A DNA stretch of 46,980 nt, from the NCBI GenBank assembly GCA_002171515.1, contig NHEP01000067.1, positions 1 to 46,980 of the forward strand. The letters are read 5' to 3'. Below are positions 38,706 to 46,437 of this stretch, one piece after another (position 1 is the stretch's first letter; each line of letters starts with the position of its first letter). The translations under genes and the position numbers were made by a program. A model generated the notes under the pieces. It ran no database searches. It was not told the DNA's origin and worked only from the letters and a program-made list of their open reading frames with translations. This DNA is from a bacterium TMED88 (GTDB taxonomy: Bacteria; Myxococcota_A; UBA9160; UBA4427).

Positions 38706-40227
38706 CTTGAATTTGTTGTTGTTGCATACCAAGTTCAGAAATCTTAGATGCTTGTTTTGTAAGCTCCATTTGTTGAGCTTGTTGTTGTTGCTGTTGCATC
38801 TCACCTTGTATCTGTTCCTGACTTTTTATAAGACCGAGATAATCTATACCTTGAGATGCAGCTAGACGTTTGATGTACTCATCTTGACTAATGAACTGAG
38901 CGATAGCTTCTGGTCCCATTGTCTGTGCAAGAGTAGTAATAAACATCGTTAGTTGTTCTGCGTCTTGACCACGGCCAAGTGCATTAAGTCCAGCAACGAT
39001 TGTCGGCTTGACAATTCCTTTAGGAATCTTTGGTATCTCACCAGTCTTCTGAAAGACTGACATTTTTCTATTGAGATATGGTACTAGGAACTCAACAGTG
39101 AGCATGCTGAACAATCCCCCAAGTTGAGCTTCCAATTCCATCTGAGTCATCCTGACTTCTTCAGCAGTTGTACGTTCAGAGTTACGGACTTGCATAATAA
39201 GGAATCCATCAGAGATTCTTTTCTCTAATTGCAGCATCATTTCATATGCTGTCTTGAAATCAGCAGTCTTGCCTACTTGAACTACACCAATATCATCTGG
39301 TCTACCTGTAACAATAGCTCCATTGGATGCACGTTCCAGTGTGGCAGGCTTTGTAGTACTTGAAGGATTGACAGTAAAGATTACTTTAGCGGCTGCTGCA
39401 GACCCTTCTACGAGTGCCTGAGATAGTGCTTCGAGAGACTTAAGATCACCTAAAAATTCTTCCACTCTTCCTCTACCGTAGACTTCTCCGTCCACATAGT
39501 TCATGCGAAGTACAAGCCAAGGTGTGGAATCAATAGGTGCTTTACCTGTTGACTTAGGAAGGATTACATCATCTACTTCCTGATGCCAGATCATTGTGGC
39601 ACCTACTCGCTTTACGTGAGTGTAGATGTTTACTTCATTATCTCCTACACCAGTTTGTGCAGAGACTGAGTTAGGTTGACGTTCTGGTATAAGACCTGTA
39701 AGTAAATCACGATTGACACGTTCTTTAGTAACGATCTCAATAATGTTTCCATTACCATCACGTTCAACTGCATAACGATTGATTGGATATAGTTTTAAAC
39801 CTTCCTTACCCATAAAGATTAAGGCATTACCAGCAACAACTAAATGTTTTAGTGCTTGGTGTACTACTACACGATCACTACTAGCGGCAATGGATTCATT
39901 AACCATCCGTTCAATCTTACTGAAACTGAGATCTAATTCACTCCTAACTTCTGGTGGGAAGTTTTCTTTTACTGATGCTTCATCTAACTGTAGCTTAAAC
40001 CAACTCCCTTGAGTAGGTAGAAGTGCAAGCATAAGCTTACTAGCCAACGTCACAACCGCTTTGGCTCCGACTGATTGCCATGGTGTTCTTAGTACACGAG
40101 CACCTGAGCTGTATTCATCCTCACCTTTAACAAGATAAGGAAGAGTCAACCTAGATGCTTCTTTAGCTACGTCAAGGAATTGACTACGGTCTGAAGTCAG
40201 TTTGTCATAACGTTGTTTAGCAGACAT
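38641..40227 (-). CDS. Portal protein (T7 gp8-like)
   Basis: Dodecameric ring through which DNA is packaged and ejected. The 528 residues equal T7 gp8 (536). Family blocks are RYDKLTSDRSQFLDVAKEAS, TPWQSVGAKAVVTLASKLML, LLPTQGSWFKLQ, YGRGRVEEFLGDLKSLEALS and RNSERTTAEEVRMTQMELEA. The C-terminus is Gln-rich (EMQQQQQQAQQMELT). It starts 4 bases after the gp7.3-position gene. Confidence 0.96.
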   Translation of the reverse strand: MSAKQRYDKLTSDRSQFLDVAKEASRLTLPYLVKGEDEYSSGARVLRTPWQSVGAKAVVTLASKLMLALLPTQGSWFKLQLDEASVKENFPPEVRSELDLSFSKIERMVNESIAASSDRVVVHQALKHLVVAGNALIFMGKEGLKLYPINRYAVERDGNGNIIEIVTKERVNRDLLTGLIPERQPNSVSAQTGVGDNEVNIYTHVKRVGATMIWHQEVDDVILPKSTGKAPIDSTPWLVLRMNYVDGEVYGRGRVEEFLGDLKSLEALSQALVEGSAAAAKVIFTVNPSSTTKPATLERASNGAIVTGRPDDIGVVQVGKTADFKTAYEMMLQLEKRISDGFLIMQVRNSERTTAEEVRMTQMELEAQLGGLFSMLTVEFLVPYLNRKMSVFQKTGEIPKIPKGIVKPTIVAGLNALGRGQDAEQLTMFITTLAQTMGPEAIAQFISQDEYIKRLAASQGIDYLGLIKSQEQIQGEMQQQQQQAQQMELTKQASKISELGMQQQQIQDGQNETNPNPEGQAAAAANSG

Positions 40228-40231
40228 TTGT

Positions 40232-40915
40232 TTATAGATTTAGGTTATTGATGCTTAGCTTGTTACGGTTATATCTCTGTGTACCAGAACTGAGTTTCTT
40301 ACCCTGTTCTTGAATAGATAAAGCAGGATTGATATTATTACTAGAACCCATGCCTTTAGTAGGATCGTACATACTTTGAGCATTAGCTACAGTAGATGAT
40401 AGGCTGCTGATTCTTGAATTAGCATCCGCTTCTCTTTGATCGTAGTCTGCTTTCTGATCAGACAATCGTTGGGTTAAAGCATCCATCGAAGCCTGATTCT
40501 CTGCTTTAATTGCATTTAATTGCTTGGTGAAATCAATTGATGATTTACCTTGACTTGAAGGTGCATTGCCATAACTTGTAGGAGAGGAATTTTGAGCAGA
40601 TCTACTATAGTTATTAGTGAAATCATACATCTGACTGATGTCGTTATCACTATTAATATTCTTAATGCCGATCTCGTTAGCAATAGCAGACCAGCCTGGA
40701 TGATTCTTGTAGTAATTGTAGTCAGTTTTACCTGTACCTTTTGTAGATGCAGAACGACCAATAGAAGGGCGAGCACCCGTATATTTCATCGCCTCTCTAT
40801 AACCAGAATTAGCATCTACTCGTAGAGACTTCATCTGCTTGTTGGAGATATTCTTGCTATCAAAGTCTCCGAAATCTTTATGATTTAAGCCTTGCTGGAA
40901 TCTAGCCCAATTCAT
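40232..40915 (-). CDS. Virion or assembly protein in the T7 gp7.3 position, 227 residues
   Basis: MNWARFQQGLNHKDFGDFDS opens a Ser/Asn/Gln-rich protein with a central heptad helix (LNAIKAENQASMDALTQRLS, then QREADANSRISSLSSTV) and a basic C-terminus (GKKLSSGTQRYNRNKLSINN). A gene of this size and character precedes the portal in marine T7-like phages and, by place, corresponds to T7 gp7.3, a tail/host-range virion protein. Sequence alone does not prove this. Its ATG overlaps the previous stop by one base. Confidence 0.6.
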   Translation of the reverse strand: MNWARFQQGLNHKDFGDFDSKNISNKQMKSLRVDANSGYREAMKYTGARPSIGRSASTKGTGKTDYNYYKNHPGWSAIANEIGIKNINSDNDISQMYDFTNNYSRSAQNSSPTSYGNAPSSQGKSSIDFTKQLNAIKAENQASMDALTQRLSDQKADYDQREADANSRISSLSSTVANAQSMYDPTKGMGSSNNINPALSIQEQGKKLSSGTQRYNRNKLSINNLNL

Positions 40916-41106
40916 CAGTTCTCCTCCATATAATTAATGATCCACTCAACAACACTGCGTTGACCAGACCTGTACATAATTTTTTCCATGGTGTCCTCAG
41001 GGTTTGGGTTTGTTGGTGGGAATGTTTCTTCTAATGTTTGTAGCAAGACATTAGCTTGCATACCTTTAACCTCTAAGAGGTCAAGCGTAAGAGGGGAGGT
41101 TGACAT
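40915..41106 (-). CDS. Small conserved-type protein between RNR and head genes, 63 residues
   Basis: Starts at ATG 41106 (MSTSPLTLDLLEVKGMQANV), overlapping the nrdB end by 26 bases. The frame is open upstream, but those residues only mirror nrdB. The C-terminus EKIMYRSGQRSVVEWIINYM is a phrase I associate with a small protein found before the portal gene in T7-like cyanophages and relatives. No function is known to me. Possible roles are regulatory or structural. Confidence 0.7.
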   Translation of the reverse strand: MSTSPLTLDLLEVKGMQANVLLQTLEETFPPTNPNPEDTMEKIMYRSGQRSVVEWIINYMEEN

Positions 41107-41797
41107 TGCTATGTTCAAAGAAAGCAGGCATTCGTGCTGACTTGGTGAAAGAAAGCTCAGGAGCTTTACCCTCATACATCAAAAGATCACTAGAACGAAG
41201 CCAAAATTTTTTATCTAATTTTTTATTGTTAGTATTTATACCTAGAGGTTGCATCACCCAATTGATGGTGGCTTTCCTTAATTTATCAAGAGAAGGAGAG
41301 GCACTAAGGCCCAGCTCACTGCATACAAGACTATTAGTAGCGACGTGGATTTGTTCATCTCTGCTTATATCAGCTGATACTGTTCGCATTCCAGGGTCAC
41401 CATGAGCGCGTAGGAAGGGTAATAGAACGAAGAAAATTGCACGTTCGGCAACCATCGCTTTGAGGATCGTGTGATCTGGATGCGAAGTCCAAGCTTCTCG
41501 GAGAGCGAGTCCCTCTCTCTCAGACTTCTCGTCAACACCGTAAGCATTGGCAATGTAAGACAAAGCCAAGTCGTGGTTTTCTTCATCCTTAACATTGGAA
41601 AGGAGCAACTCCCGTGCCATTTCTGGAACGTCATTATTGAGGGCATCAGTTATAAAATCTCCCACAGGTAGTTCCATATGTCTTAAGGCAAGTACACGGT
41701 AAAGTGTCTCCTCCGTTCCCTCGCTGCATATACCAGCACTGGTCTGCACTGGTGTCCATTTTCTTTTTCTGTTTAGTAGTTTCTCGTAAGGGTTCAT
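41081..41797 (-). CDS. nrdB: Class I ribonucleotide reductase beta subunit, lacking the radical tyrosine
   Basis: Ferritin-like radical-generating subunit, 238 residues from ATG 41797, which overlaps the nrdA stop by 4 bases (ATGA). Metal-ligand helices are visible: EGTEETLYRVLALRH, VKDEENHDLAL (E-x-x-H), AERAIFF and SRDEQIHVATN (E-x-x-H). Four residues after the first ligand His, where E. coli NrdB has radical Tyr122, there is Leu. The radical must therefore be stored elsewhere, for example at a metal centre or modified residue. The protein is short relative to E. coli NrdB (376). From memory, Tyr-less cyanophage beta subunits were reported when the Syn5 enzyme was reannotated as class I. 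Confidence 0.9.
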   Translation of the reverse strand: MNPYEKLLNRKRKWTPVQTSAGICSEGTEETLYRVLALRHMELPVGDFITDALNNDVPEMARELLLSNVKDEENHDLALSYIANAYGVDEKSEREGLALREAWTSHPDHTILKAMVAERAIFFVLLPFLRAHGDPGMRTVSADISRDEQIHVATNSLVCSELGLSASPSLDKLRKATINWVMQPLGINTNNKKLDKKFWLRSSDLLMYEGKAPELSFTKSARMPAFFEHSNVNLPSYA

Positions 41798-43191
41798 TCT
41801 TGGCAATCACATGTAAGATTTGATTCATTAAATAAGTCACTCAAGTAATCATCAATGTCTGTATCTTTCAGGGCAGCGTAAGCATCTGATTTATCTTGAG
41901 TATCTCCCATTACTTGGAGGGAGTAATAGAGGGAGGTCTGCGGTGATCGCAGCCACTCTTCCACGAATTCATTATCGTAGGTTACTTGATCACTCCAAGA
42001 GTTGAACGAATATCCATGAAGAAGTCCCGTATTATTTAGTAGAGTCATGATGCCATCTGCAACTCTTTTATAATTTACCCACCCAACTTCGCTTGCAACT
42101 TCTACATCGCCATAATTGTAGGTTTCCACTCCGAAAGTACCTGAGTCGCGATCGACTGTCTGAGAGATAGGTGGAGCGATTTCTGGTGTGCAAGTATAGC
42201 CATCCAAATCCACGCTTCTATAACTACAACTGGCGGTCGGTGCAATAGCAAAGGCTCGAACCATATTATATTCGCGAGCAATTGTGGATGCTTGATTGAT
42301 TCCTGTAGCAATTTGAGAGACAAGTTCATAAGATGCAGATCGAATATTTTCATTATTGTTATATTGATCTAACGCTCTTCCAAATTGTTCGTAAGTTACT
42401 CCGTACCTCCGTAAGAGGTTAGCGAGTCCAAGCATTCCAAGACCCACTTGTCTGTCATCTCTGGGAGACAGGTATTCACCTGATTCTCCAATACCTGTTT
42501 GACTATGGAGCGAGCACAATTCGGACATACCTTCAACAAAAGCTCGTGGGATGTCATCGAATTCACAGGCACCGAGATTAATATGTTCGAGTAAACATGT
42601 TCCTCGTGAGGGCAGATATACTTCAAGGCAGACGTTTCCTCTGATACGATTACCTTCATTGTCATATTTAACTTTGTTTAGCCAGATGTCACCTGATTTG
42701 ATTCCGTGTAATAGTTCATCCTTGAACGTACAATCCTGCCACCACTCTTCAGTGATGTTGATGCATCGTTTGACCCAAGGTAGTTCGGACCTTGGTGTAT
42801 TAATAAAGCCATCAGGGCGGCCATCTTTATCGACAGAATATGCGTCCGCATGATTCAAATCAAGGTGAAGAACAATCGCACCATTTTTGTAATGACCACC
42901 TCTACGTAGGATTTCATTTAAAGAGCTATAGATTTTACCGAAAGATACTGGACCAGATGCAACCACACCTGATTCTCTGACATAACCTTTAGGGTCAAGA
43001 TCAGATAGGTGAATAGCACAACCTGCTCCATATCTCAGGGCATGACTAGCAAACCTCCAGCTTGCTTCAATACCATTTGGCCCTTCCATTTCATTTTCAA
43101 CTACAAACACTGTGCAGCTGACTGGCAGTCGTCCTGTTGGGTCATCAATCCATGATTGTACCCGACCAGTGCGGGAGATTAAACTTGTCAT
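41794..43191 (-). CDS. nrdA: Class I ribonucleotide reductase alpha subunit (cyanophage type)
   Basis: Reduces ribonucleotides to deoxyribonucleotides for phage replication. Catalytic residues are complete: C26 (RLPVSCTVF) and C199 (RGTCLLEHINLGA) as the redox pair, N186-C188-E190 (GNVCLEV) with thiyl C188, SGPVSF, PTASCS, radical-transfer tyrosines Y422-Y423 (TSLYY), and a C-terminal C461-x-C463. The YY pair and adjacent beta gene show it is class I. At 465 residues it is much shorter than E. coli NrdA (761): the N-terminal ATP cone is absent, so overall activity is probably not dATP-inhibited. It is coupled to mazG and nrdB by ATGA overlaps. Confidence 0.93.
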   Translation of the reverse strand: MTSLISRTGRVQSWIDDPTGRLPVSCTVFVVENEMEGPNGIEASWRFASHALRYGAGCAIHLSDLDPKGYVRESGVVASGPVSFGKIYSSLNEILRRGGHYKNGAIVLHLDLNHADAYSVDKDGRPDGFINTPRSELPWVKRCINITEEWWQDCTFKDELLHGIKSGDIWLNKVKYDNEGNRIRGNVCLEVYLPSRGTCLLEHINLGACEFDDIPRAFVEGMSELCSLHSQTGIGESGEYLSPRDDRQVGLGMLGLANLLRRYGVTYEQFGRALDQYNNNENIRSASYELVSQIATGINQASTIAREYNMVRAFAIAPTASCSYRSVDLDGYTCTPEIAPPISQTVDRDSGTFGVETYNYGDVEVASEVGWVNYKRVADGIMTLLNNTGLLHGYSFNSWSDQVTYDNEFVEEWLRSPQTSLYYSLQVMGDTQDKSDAYAALKDTDIDDYLSDLFNESNLTCDCQE

Positions 43192-43568
43192 TTTACTAAA
43201 TCGTTGAATACTGCTTTCTTAAAATTTGGTCCCTTTAGAACCTTCCCATCTCCTCTGTAGATAGGTTTACCGTCTTCACCAAGCTTTGACATGTTCGCTT
43301 GATGAACACGTCTCATGGCCTCGTCTAGGTCCCACTCCATGTTCGCTGCATACTGGAAACATACATAGACAAGATCAGCTAGCTCGTTTAACTGATCAGC
43401 TTCACTTTCAAACCAATATGCCTCATGAAACTCACTCCATTCTTCATCGATCAAACATTTCTGGGTCGCTCGCGCTGTCTTCCCAGTCGCAGGCAAATTG
43501 TAAGCTGCTCGGAATTGTTCCGCTTGGTCCAGTAAGCTCGGATTCGTAAATGGTGGTTTCGAGTTCAT
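43188..43568 (-). CDS. mazG: MazG/HisE-like nucleoside triphosphate pyrophosphohydrolase
   Basis: All-alpha NTP pyrophosphatase, 126 residues. The metal-binding helix pairs are CLIDEEWSEFHEAYW and DQLNELADLVYVCFQYA (E-x-x-E ... E-x-x-D), and the C-terminal block VHQANMSKLGEDGKPIYRGD is typical of phage MazG/HisE relatives. MazG-type proteins are among the most common auxiliary genes of marine cyanophages, thought to alter nucleotide pools or alarmone signalling. It overlaps the DUF3310 gene by 125 bases in another frame and nrdA by 4, fitting a nucleotide-metabolism cluster. Confidence 0.9.
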   Translation of the reverse strand: MNSKPPFTNPSLLDQAEQFRAAYNLPATGKTARATQKCLIDEEWSEFHEAYWFESEADQLNELADLVYVCFQYAANMEWDLDEAMRRVHQANMSKLGEDGKPIYRGDGKVLKGPNFKKAVFNDLVK

Positions 43569-43734
43569 GTTGTAGATAGTGGATTGCTTTAGTTAAGTCT
43601 TTTACTTTGTTACCAGTGAATTCACATCGACAAATGTATTTAACAGCATTAGCTTGGAAGAAACTAAGGTTTTGTTCTACGATAAAGTCTCCGACTTTCC
43701 AGTTACTTCCGTAGTGTTCAGGTGAGTGGGCCAT
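43444..43734 (-). CDS. DUF3310-type small phage protein
   Basis: A 96-residue protein whose first 60 residues match the DUF3310 pattern: HYGSNWKVGDFIVEQNLSFF, then NAVKYICRCEF, NKVKDLTKAIHYLQHELE. This family sits in nucleotide-metabolism and replication regions of many phages, with a nucleotide kinase link suggested by fusions. The C-terminal 35 residues (SELTGPSGTIPSSLQFACDW) overlap mazG by 125 bases and may be a late extension rather than a fold element. It overlaps nblA by 58 bases. The biochemical role is not settled. Confidence 0.82.
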   Translation of the reverse strand: MAHSPEHYGSNWKVGDFIVEQNLSFFQANAVKYICRCEFTGNKVKDLTKAIHYLQHELETTIYESELTGPSGTIPSSLQFACDWEDSASDPEMFDR

Positions 43735-43877
43735 TGTTTAACTAGATTGGTTACGGTGTTTGCTAATGCAAAGTTCTGACGTTGTAACGCCATGAATACT
43801 GTTATGATGTCCTCTTTATTGGCTGCAGGTAATAGATCCTCAAGTCTCCTCAACTTGAATGATTGTTCCATCGTCAT
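43677..43877 (-). CDS. nblA: NblA-like phycobilisome degradation adaptor
   Basis: NblA bridges phycobiliproteins to the Clp protease and triggers loss of the antenna. From ATG 43877 the product is 66 residues. MTMEQSFKLRRLEDLLPAAN, then EDIITVFMALQRQNFALANT and VTNLVKQW match the NblA helix-turn-helix hairpin (cyanobacterial form LxLEQxFxLRxFE ... LYxQMMxxExxY ... LLKHQW). ATGs at 43883 and 43871 are alternatives. The last 17 residues extend beyond usual NblA and overlap the DUF3310 gene. The gene starts inside the exonuclease 3' end. It implies a phycobilisome-bearing host such as Synechococcus and a wish to recycle antenna amino acids during infection. Confidence 0.75.
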   Translation of the reverse strand: MTMEQSFKLRRLEDLLPAANKEDIITVFMALQRQNFALANTVTNLVKQWPTHLNTTEVTGKSETLS

Positions 43878-44613
43878 TTCCATCACTGGTAGTGGTGGCA
43901 GGCTTCCAATAAATTGGCTCTTGTTTGTTGAAGTCATAATCTTGACATGTAAGAATTCGTGCTAATCGTGCGTTCTGTAACGCGATATCTTCACCTAAGT
44001 CTTTTGATTTAAAGGCTTTCACTACGGTCTCCCATGTGTAACCTTCTTCCTCAAATAGAGTGACTGAGCGTTTCACACCGAAGCCAGGAGCGCCACTATA
44101 ACCGTCTGTTTGATCACCGGCTAATGTTTGTATTAGATGCCACCTTCTACCATCTTCAGGGTCAATTTCAACGGTCTCAGACATGTTATAAAGCTTGCCT
44201 GGAATCTGTCTCATGTCTTTATCTGGTGAGCAGATTATATTTCCTGGATATTGTGTTGCATAAATACCCATAGCATCATCTGCTTCTAAGGTATCCATTT
44301 TGATGACTGTGAACTCTTCTTTTAACCTTTCAATTACCCTTCTATAACCACAAGGCTTTTTTCTATTTCTGTTGCCTTTATATTCTGGAAAAATTTCTTT
44401 TCTAAAATTTTTAGAGTCACTGAAAAATAGCACCATTTCTGGTGTATCCCATATGAACTCATTCTTAATCTTGCTCAAGTCTCTCTTGACATGGTTGTAA
44501 GCATCTTTGAATTTTGATACGACCATGATGACATCATCACCCCAATCAATCTCGTCTTCCTGTGCTGCACAACATTTATATACTATGTAGTCTGCGTCAA
44601 TTAATAATTTCAT
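43840..44613 (-). CDS. T7 gp6-like 5'-3' exonuclease
   Basis: FEN-1/PolI-N-type nuclease that removes RNA primers and degrades host DNA, 257 residues from ATG 44613. The start overlaps the DNA polymerase stop by one base (TAATG); an upstream start at 44631 is unlikely. Acidic metal ligands are LIDADYIVYK, VLFFSDSKNFRKEIFPEYKG, TLEADDAMG and SPDKDMRQI, followed by the helix-hairpin LAGDQTDGYSGAPGFGVKRS. It is the last replication enzyme in the run, before nblA. T7 gp6 is 300 residues. Confidence 0.95.
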   Translation of the reverse strand: MKLLIDADYIVYKCCAAQEDEIDWGDDVIMVVSKFKDAYNHVKRDLSKIKNEFIWDTPEMVLFFSDSKNFRKEIFPEYKGNRNRKKPCGYRRVIERLKEEFTVIKMDTLEADDAMGIYATQYPGNIICSPDKDMRQIPGKLYNMSETVEIDPEDGRRWHLIQTLAGDQTDGYSGAPGFGVKRSVTLFEEEGYTWETVVKAFKSKDLGEDIALQNARLARILTCQDYDFNKQEPIYWKPATTTSDGNDDGTIIQVEET

Positions 44614-45884
44614 TAGTGGGTTTCTGCCCAATTCTTTCCTTGGGTTGCTTCTGCTTCGATTGGGCAGCGGAACTTGTAGTATTCTCCAGCTGATTGAGCG
44701 CTAAATACCAAGGATGAACATAAGTCATTTGCATGTTCAGGGGCACACTCGAATTGTATTTCATCGTGAATGAATCCTAATTGTGATGCACATATTTGTG
44801 CTTCTGTCATTGTATTTTGATTGATCAGCATCCAACGCTTCGCCAAAACCGCTGCTGTCCCCTGGAGGAGATAGTTTAAACTTTTATGAGAACTATCTAC
44901 TGGTATCTGTCTACCGTCAATAGCTTTAATAAAGCCTCTTTCTGATGCTGACTTAATATCGGTAAGAAGACTATCAAGTCCTTCAATTGCAGCAATGAAC
45001 GCTTCTTTGATTTCTTTTCCTTTACTCTTCGCTTTCGCGGGTGAAAGAAGTTTGTCATAACTTGTACCGATTTTCTCATTGCCTGCCCCATATAGAAAGG
45101 CATATGTAATTGTCTTAACCTGAGATCTTGTGACACCAATCTTGTCAGCATTTACTTGGTGGATGTCACCATTAAGGAGGATGTCTGCATATCTTGATCC
45201 GTCATACCTCGCGAGGTAGTGTGCCAAGCAGCGCAACTCAACCCCAGACAAATCAGCACCGACCATAGTGAGACCCGGAGATGGTATAAATAATTCTCTG
45301 AATCGTGGATCACTTGGTACTTGAGCTAAATTTGGATTTCGATGACTGCATCTAAAAGTTGAAGTTGTAGTTGAACAATGATGATGGATCCTATTAGATG
45401 TCGTAACAAGCTTGAGCCAAGCGTTCACGCCTTCGGATATCATTCCAAGCATCTTCGTTATCGTCAAAATCCGCAGGAATGCAAGGGCTGTCGATGTCCC
45501 TATCTCCTTCAGTATCGTTTCGTCGATGATAGGCTTCCCAGTAGTTGTCATCTGGGTTGGAGTCCAGCCATGAAATGTTTGCAGGATCCATGCAATATGA
45601 TCTCGTGATGATGTGTTTAGTTCTCTTAGCTTTGTGAACGGAGCGCCAGCGACATAGCCTTGGGTCCGATTATTGCGCTTAGGAGTGAATAATGATCCCT
45701 CAACGAAAGGGTGCCTGTCTCGTAGTAATTGATTAGTTTTTTCAAGTTCTGTTCTGAGAGTCGATGCAAGTTTCCATGCAGCGCGGTCATCAAAATACCA
45801 TCCATGAATTTCTTGTTTAGTTAGTAATTTCGCTACCTCATGTTCTAGTTGTACCCATTCAGGCGGTTGATAAATCTGTGGCAT
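44613..45884 (-). CDS. DNA polymerase A-family polymerase domain (split gp5, second half)
   Basis: Polymerase part of a T7 gp5-like enzyme, 423 residues. Motif A is VGADLSGVELRCLAHYLAR, the O-helix region is KTITYAFLYGAGNEKIG, and motif C is FIHDEIQFECAP. The N-terminus LEHEVAKLLTKQEIHGWYFD is what normally follows the exonuclease domain. ATG 45884 lies 40 bases inside the exonuclease gene, one frame back (-1). The two together are 594 residues, so nothing essential is lost. Either two subunits associate or, less likely, ribosomes shift frame or the assembly has an indel. Confidence 0.93.
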   Translation of the reverse strand: MPQIYQPPEWVQLEHEVAKLLTKQEIHGWYFDDRAAWKLASTLRTELEKTNQLLRDRHPFVEGSLFTPKRNNRTQGYVAGAPFTKLRELNTSSRDHIAWILQTFHGWTPTQMTTTGKPIIDETILKEIGTSTALAFLRILTITKMLGMISEGVNAWLKLVTTSNRIHHHCSTTTSTFRCSHRNPNLAQVPSDPRFRELFIPSPGLTMVGADLSGVELRCLAHYLARYDGSRYADILLNGDIHQVNADKIGVTRSQVKTITYAFLYGAGNEKIGTSYDKLLSPAKAKSKGKEIKEAFIAAIEGLDSLLTDIKSASERGFIKAIDGRQIPVDSSHKSLNYLLQGTAAVLAKRWMLINQNTMTEAQICASQLGFIHDEIQFECAPEHANDLCSSLVFSAQSAGEYYKFRCPIEAEATQGKNWAETH

Positions 45885-46360
45885 AGTTTGGTGGTGACAT
45901 TAACGTCTTGTATGCAGTAATCTTCCATCTCTTGCGACCACTCCTTCCAATCAGTATCTTTAGAGAACTCTCCTTTATATTCACCTAAGCGGTGACCGTA
46001 AGCCTCAAGACTATGACGTCCATACAATTGAAGTGGCATGTATCTCCACTTCCTTTTCTTATCAATATCCATTAAGTTTGGATTCAATAGTCTGGATAGA
46101 AGTAATGTGTCACAAGTAACACCAGGCCAGTTAAACCAAGGGTAGAACTTTTGAATGATAGGGATGTCAAAGCCAATCACGTTATGACCAGCAATACAAT
46201 CTGCATCTTCTAGTCTTTGAACTCCTCTTACAATTGGATCCTGTGTTCCATTGTCGTTGTAAGCAATAGTCTTTTCTGTATCAGTATCATGAATAGCTAA
46301 ACAGTGGATATTAGTTGCCTGACTTAGGAAGCCGTCCGTTTCCAGATCGAAGATCAGCAT
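45845..46360 (-). CDS. DNA polymerase 3'-5' exonuclease domain (split gp5, first half)
   Basis: Proofreading domain, 171 residues. ExoI is LIFDLETDGFL (D and E ligands), ExoII AGHNVIGFDIPII, and ExoIII YCIQDVNVTTKL, so the site looks active. The frame ends with FINRLNGYN shortly after ExoIII, where intact gp5-type proteins continue into the polymerase part. It starts 78 bases after the helicase stop. The overlap with the polymerase gene is 40 bases. No canonical slippery heptamer is seen there, which favours two separate products. Confidence 0.92.
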   Translation of the reverse strand: MLIFDLETDGFLSQATNIHCLAIHDTDTEKTIAYNDNGTQDPIVRGVQRLEDADCIAGHNVIGFDIPIIQKFYPWFNWPGVTCDTLLLSRLLNPNLMDIDKKRKWRYMPLQLYGRHSLEAYGHRLGEYKGEFSKDTDWKEWSQEMEDYCIQDVNVTTKLCHRFINRLNGYN

Positions 46361-46437
46361 GATTCCAATGGTAAGTTTTGTCGATAAATTGTGCCTTCTC
46401 TACCATCTGTACAGTTGGTGGGTTAGGTCGGTTAAGG

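Noticed and set aside
44614..44631. Earlier exonuclease start (MGRNPL...)
   Set aside because: The six residues come from polymerase coding sequence; the TAATG-coupled ATG at 44613 begins the conserved MKLLIDADY.
45845..45884. Programmed -1 frameshift joining the polymerase halves
   Set aside because: No X-XXY-YYZ slippery heptamer is in the correct phase in the overlap, and the second half has its own ATG.
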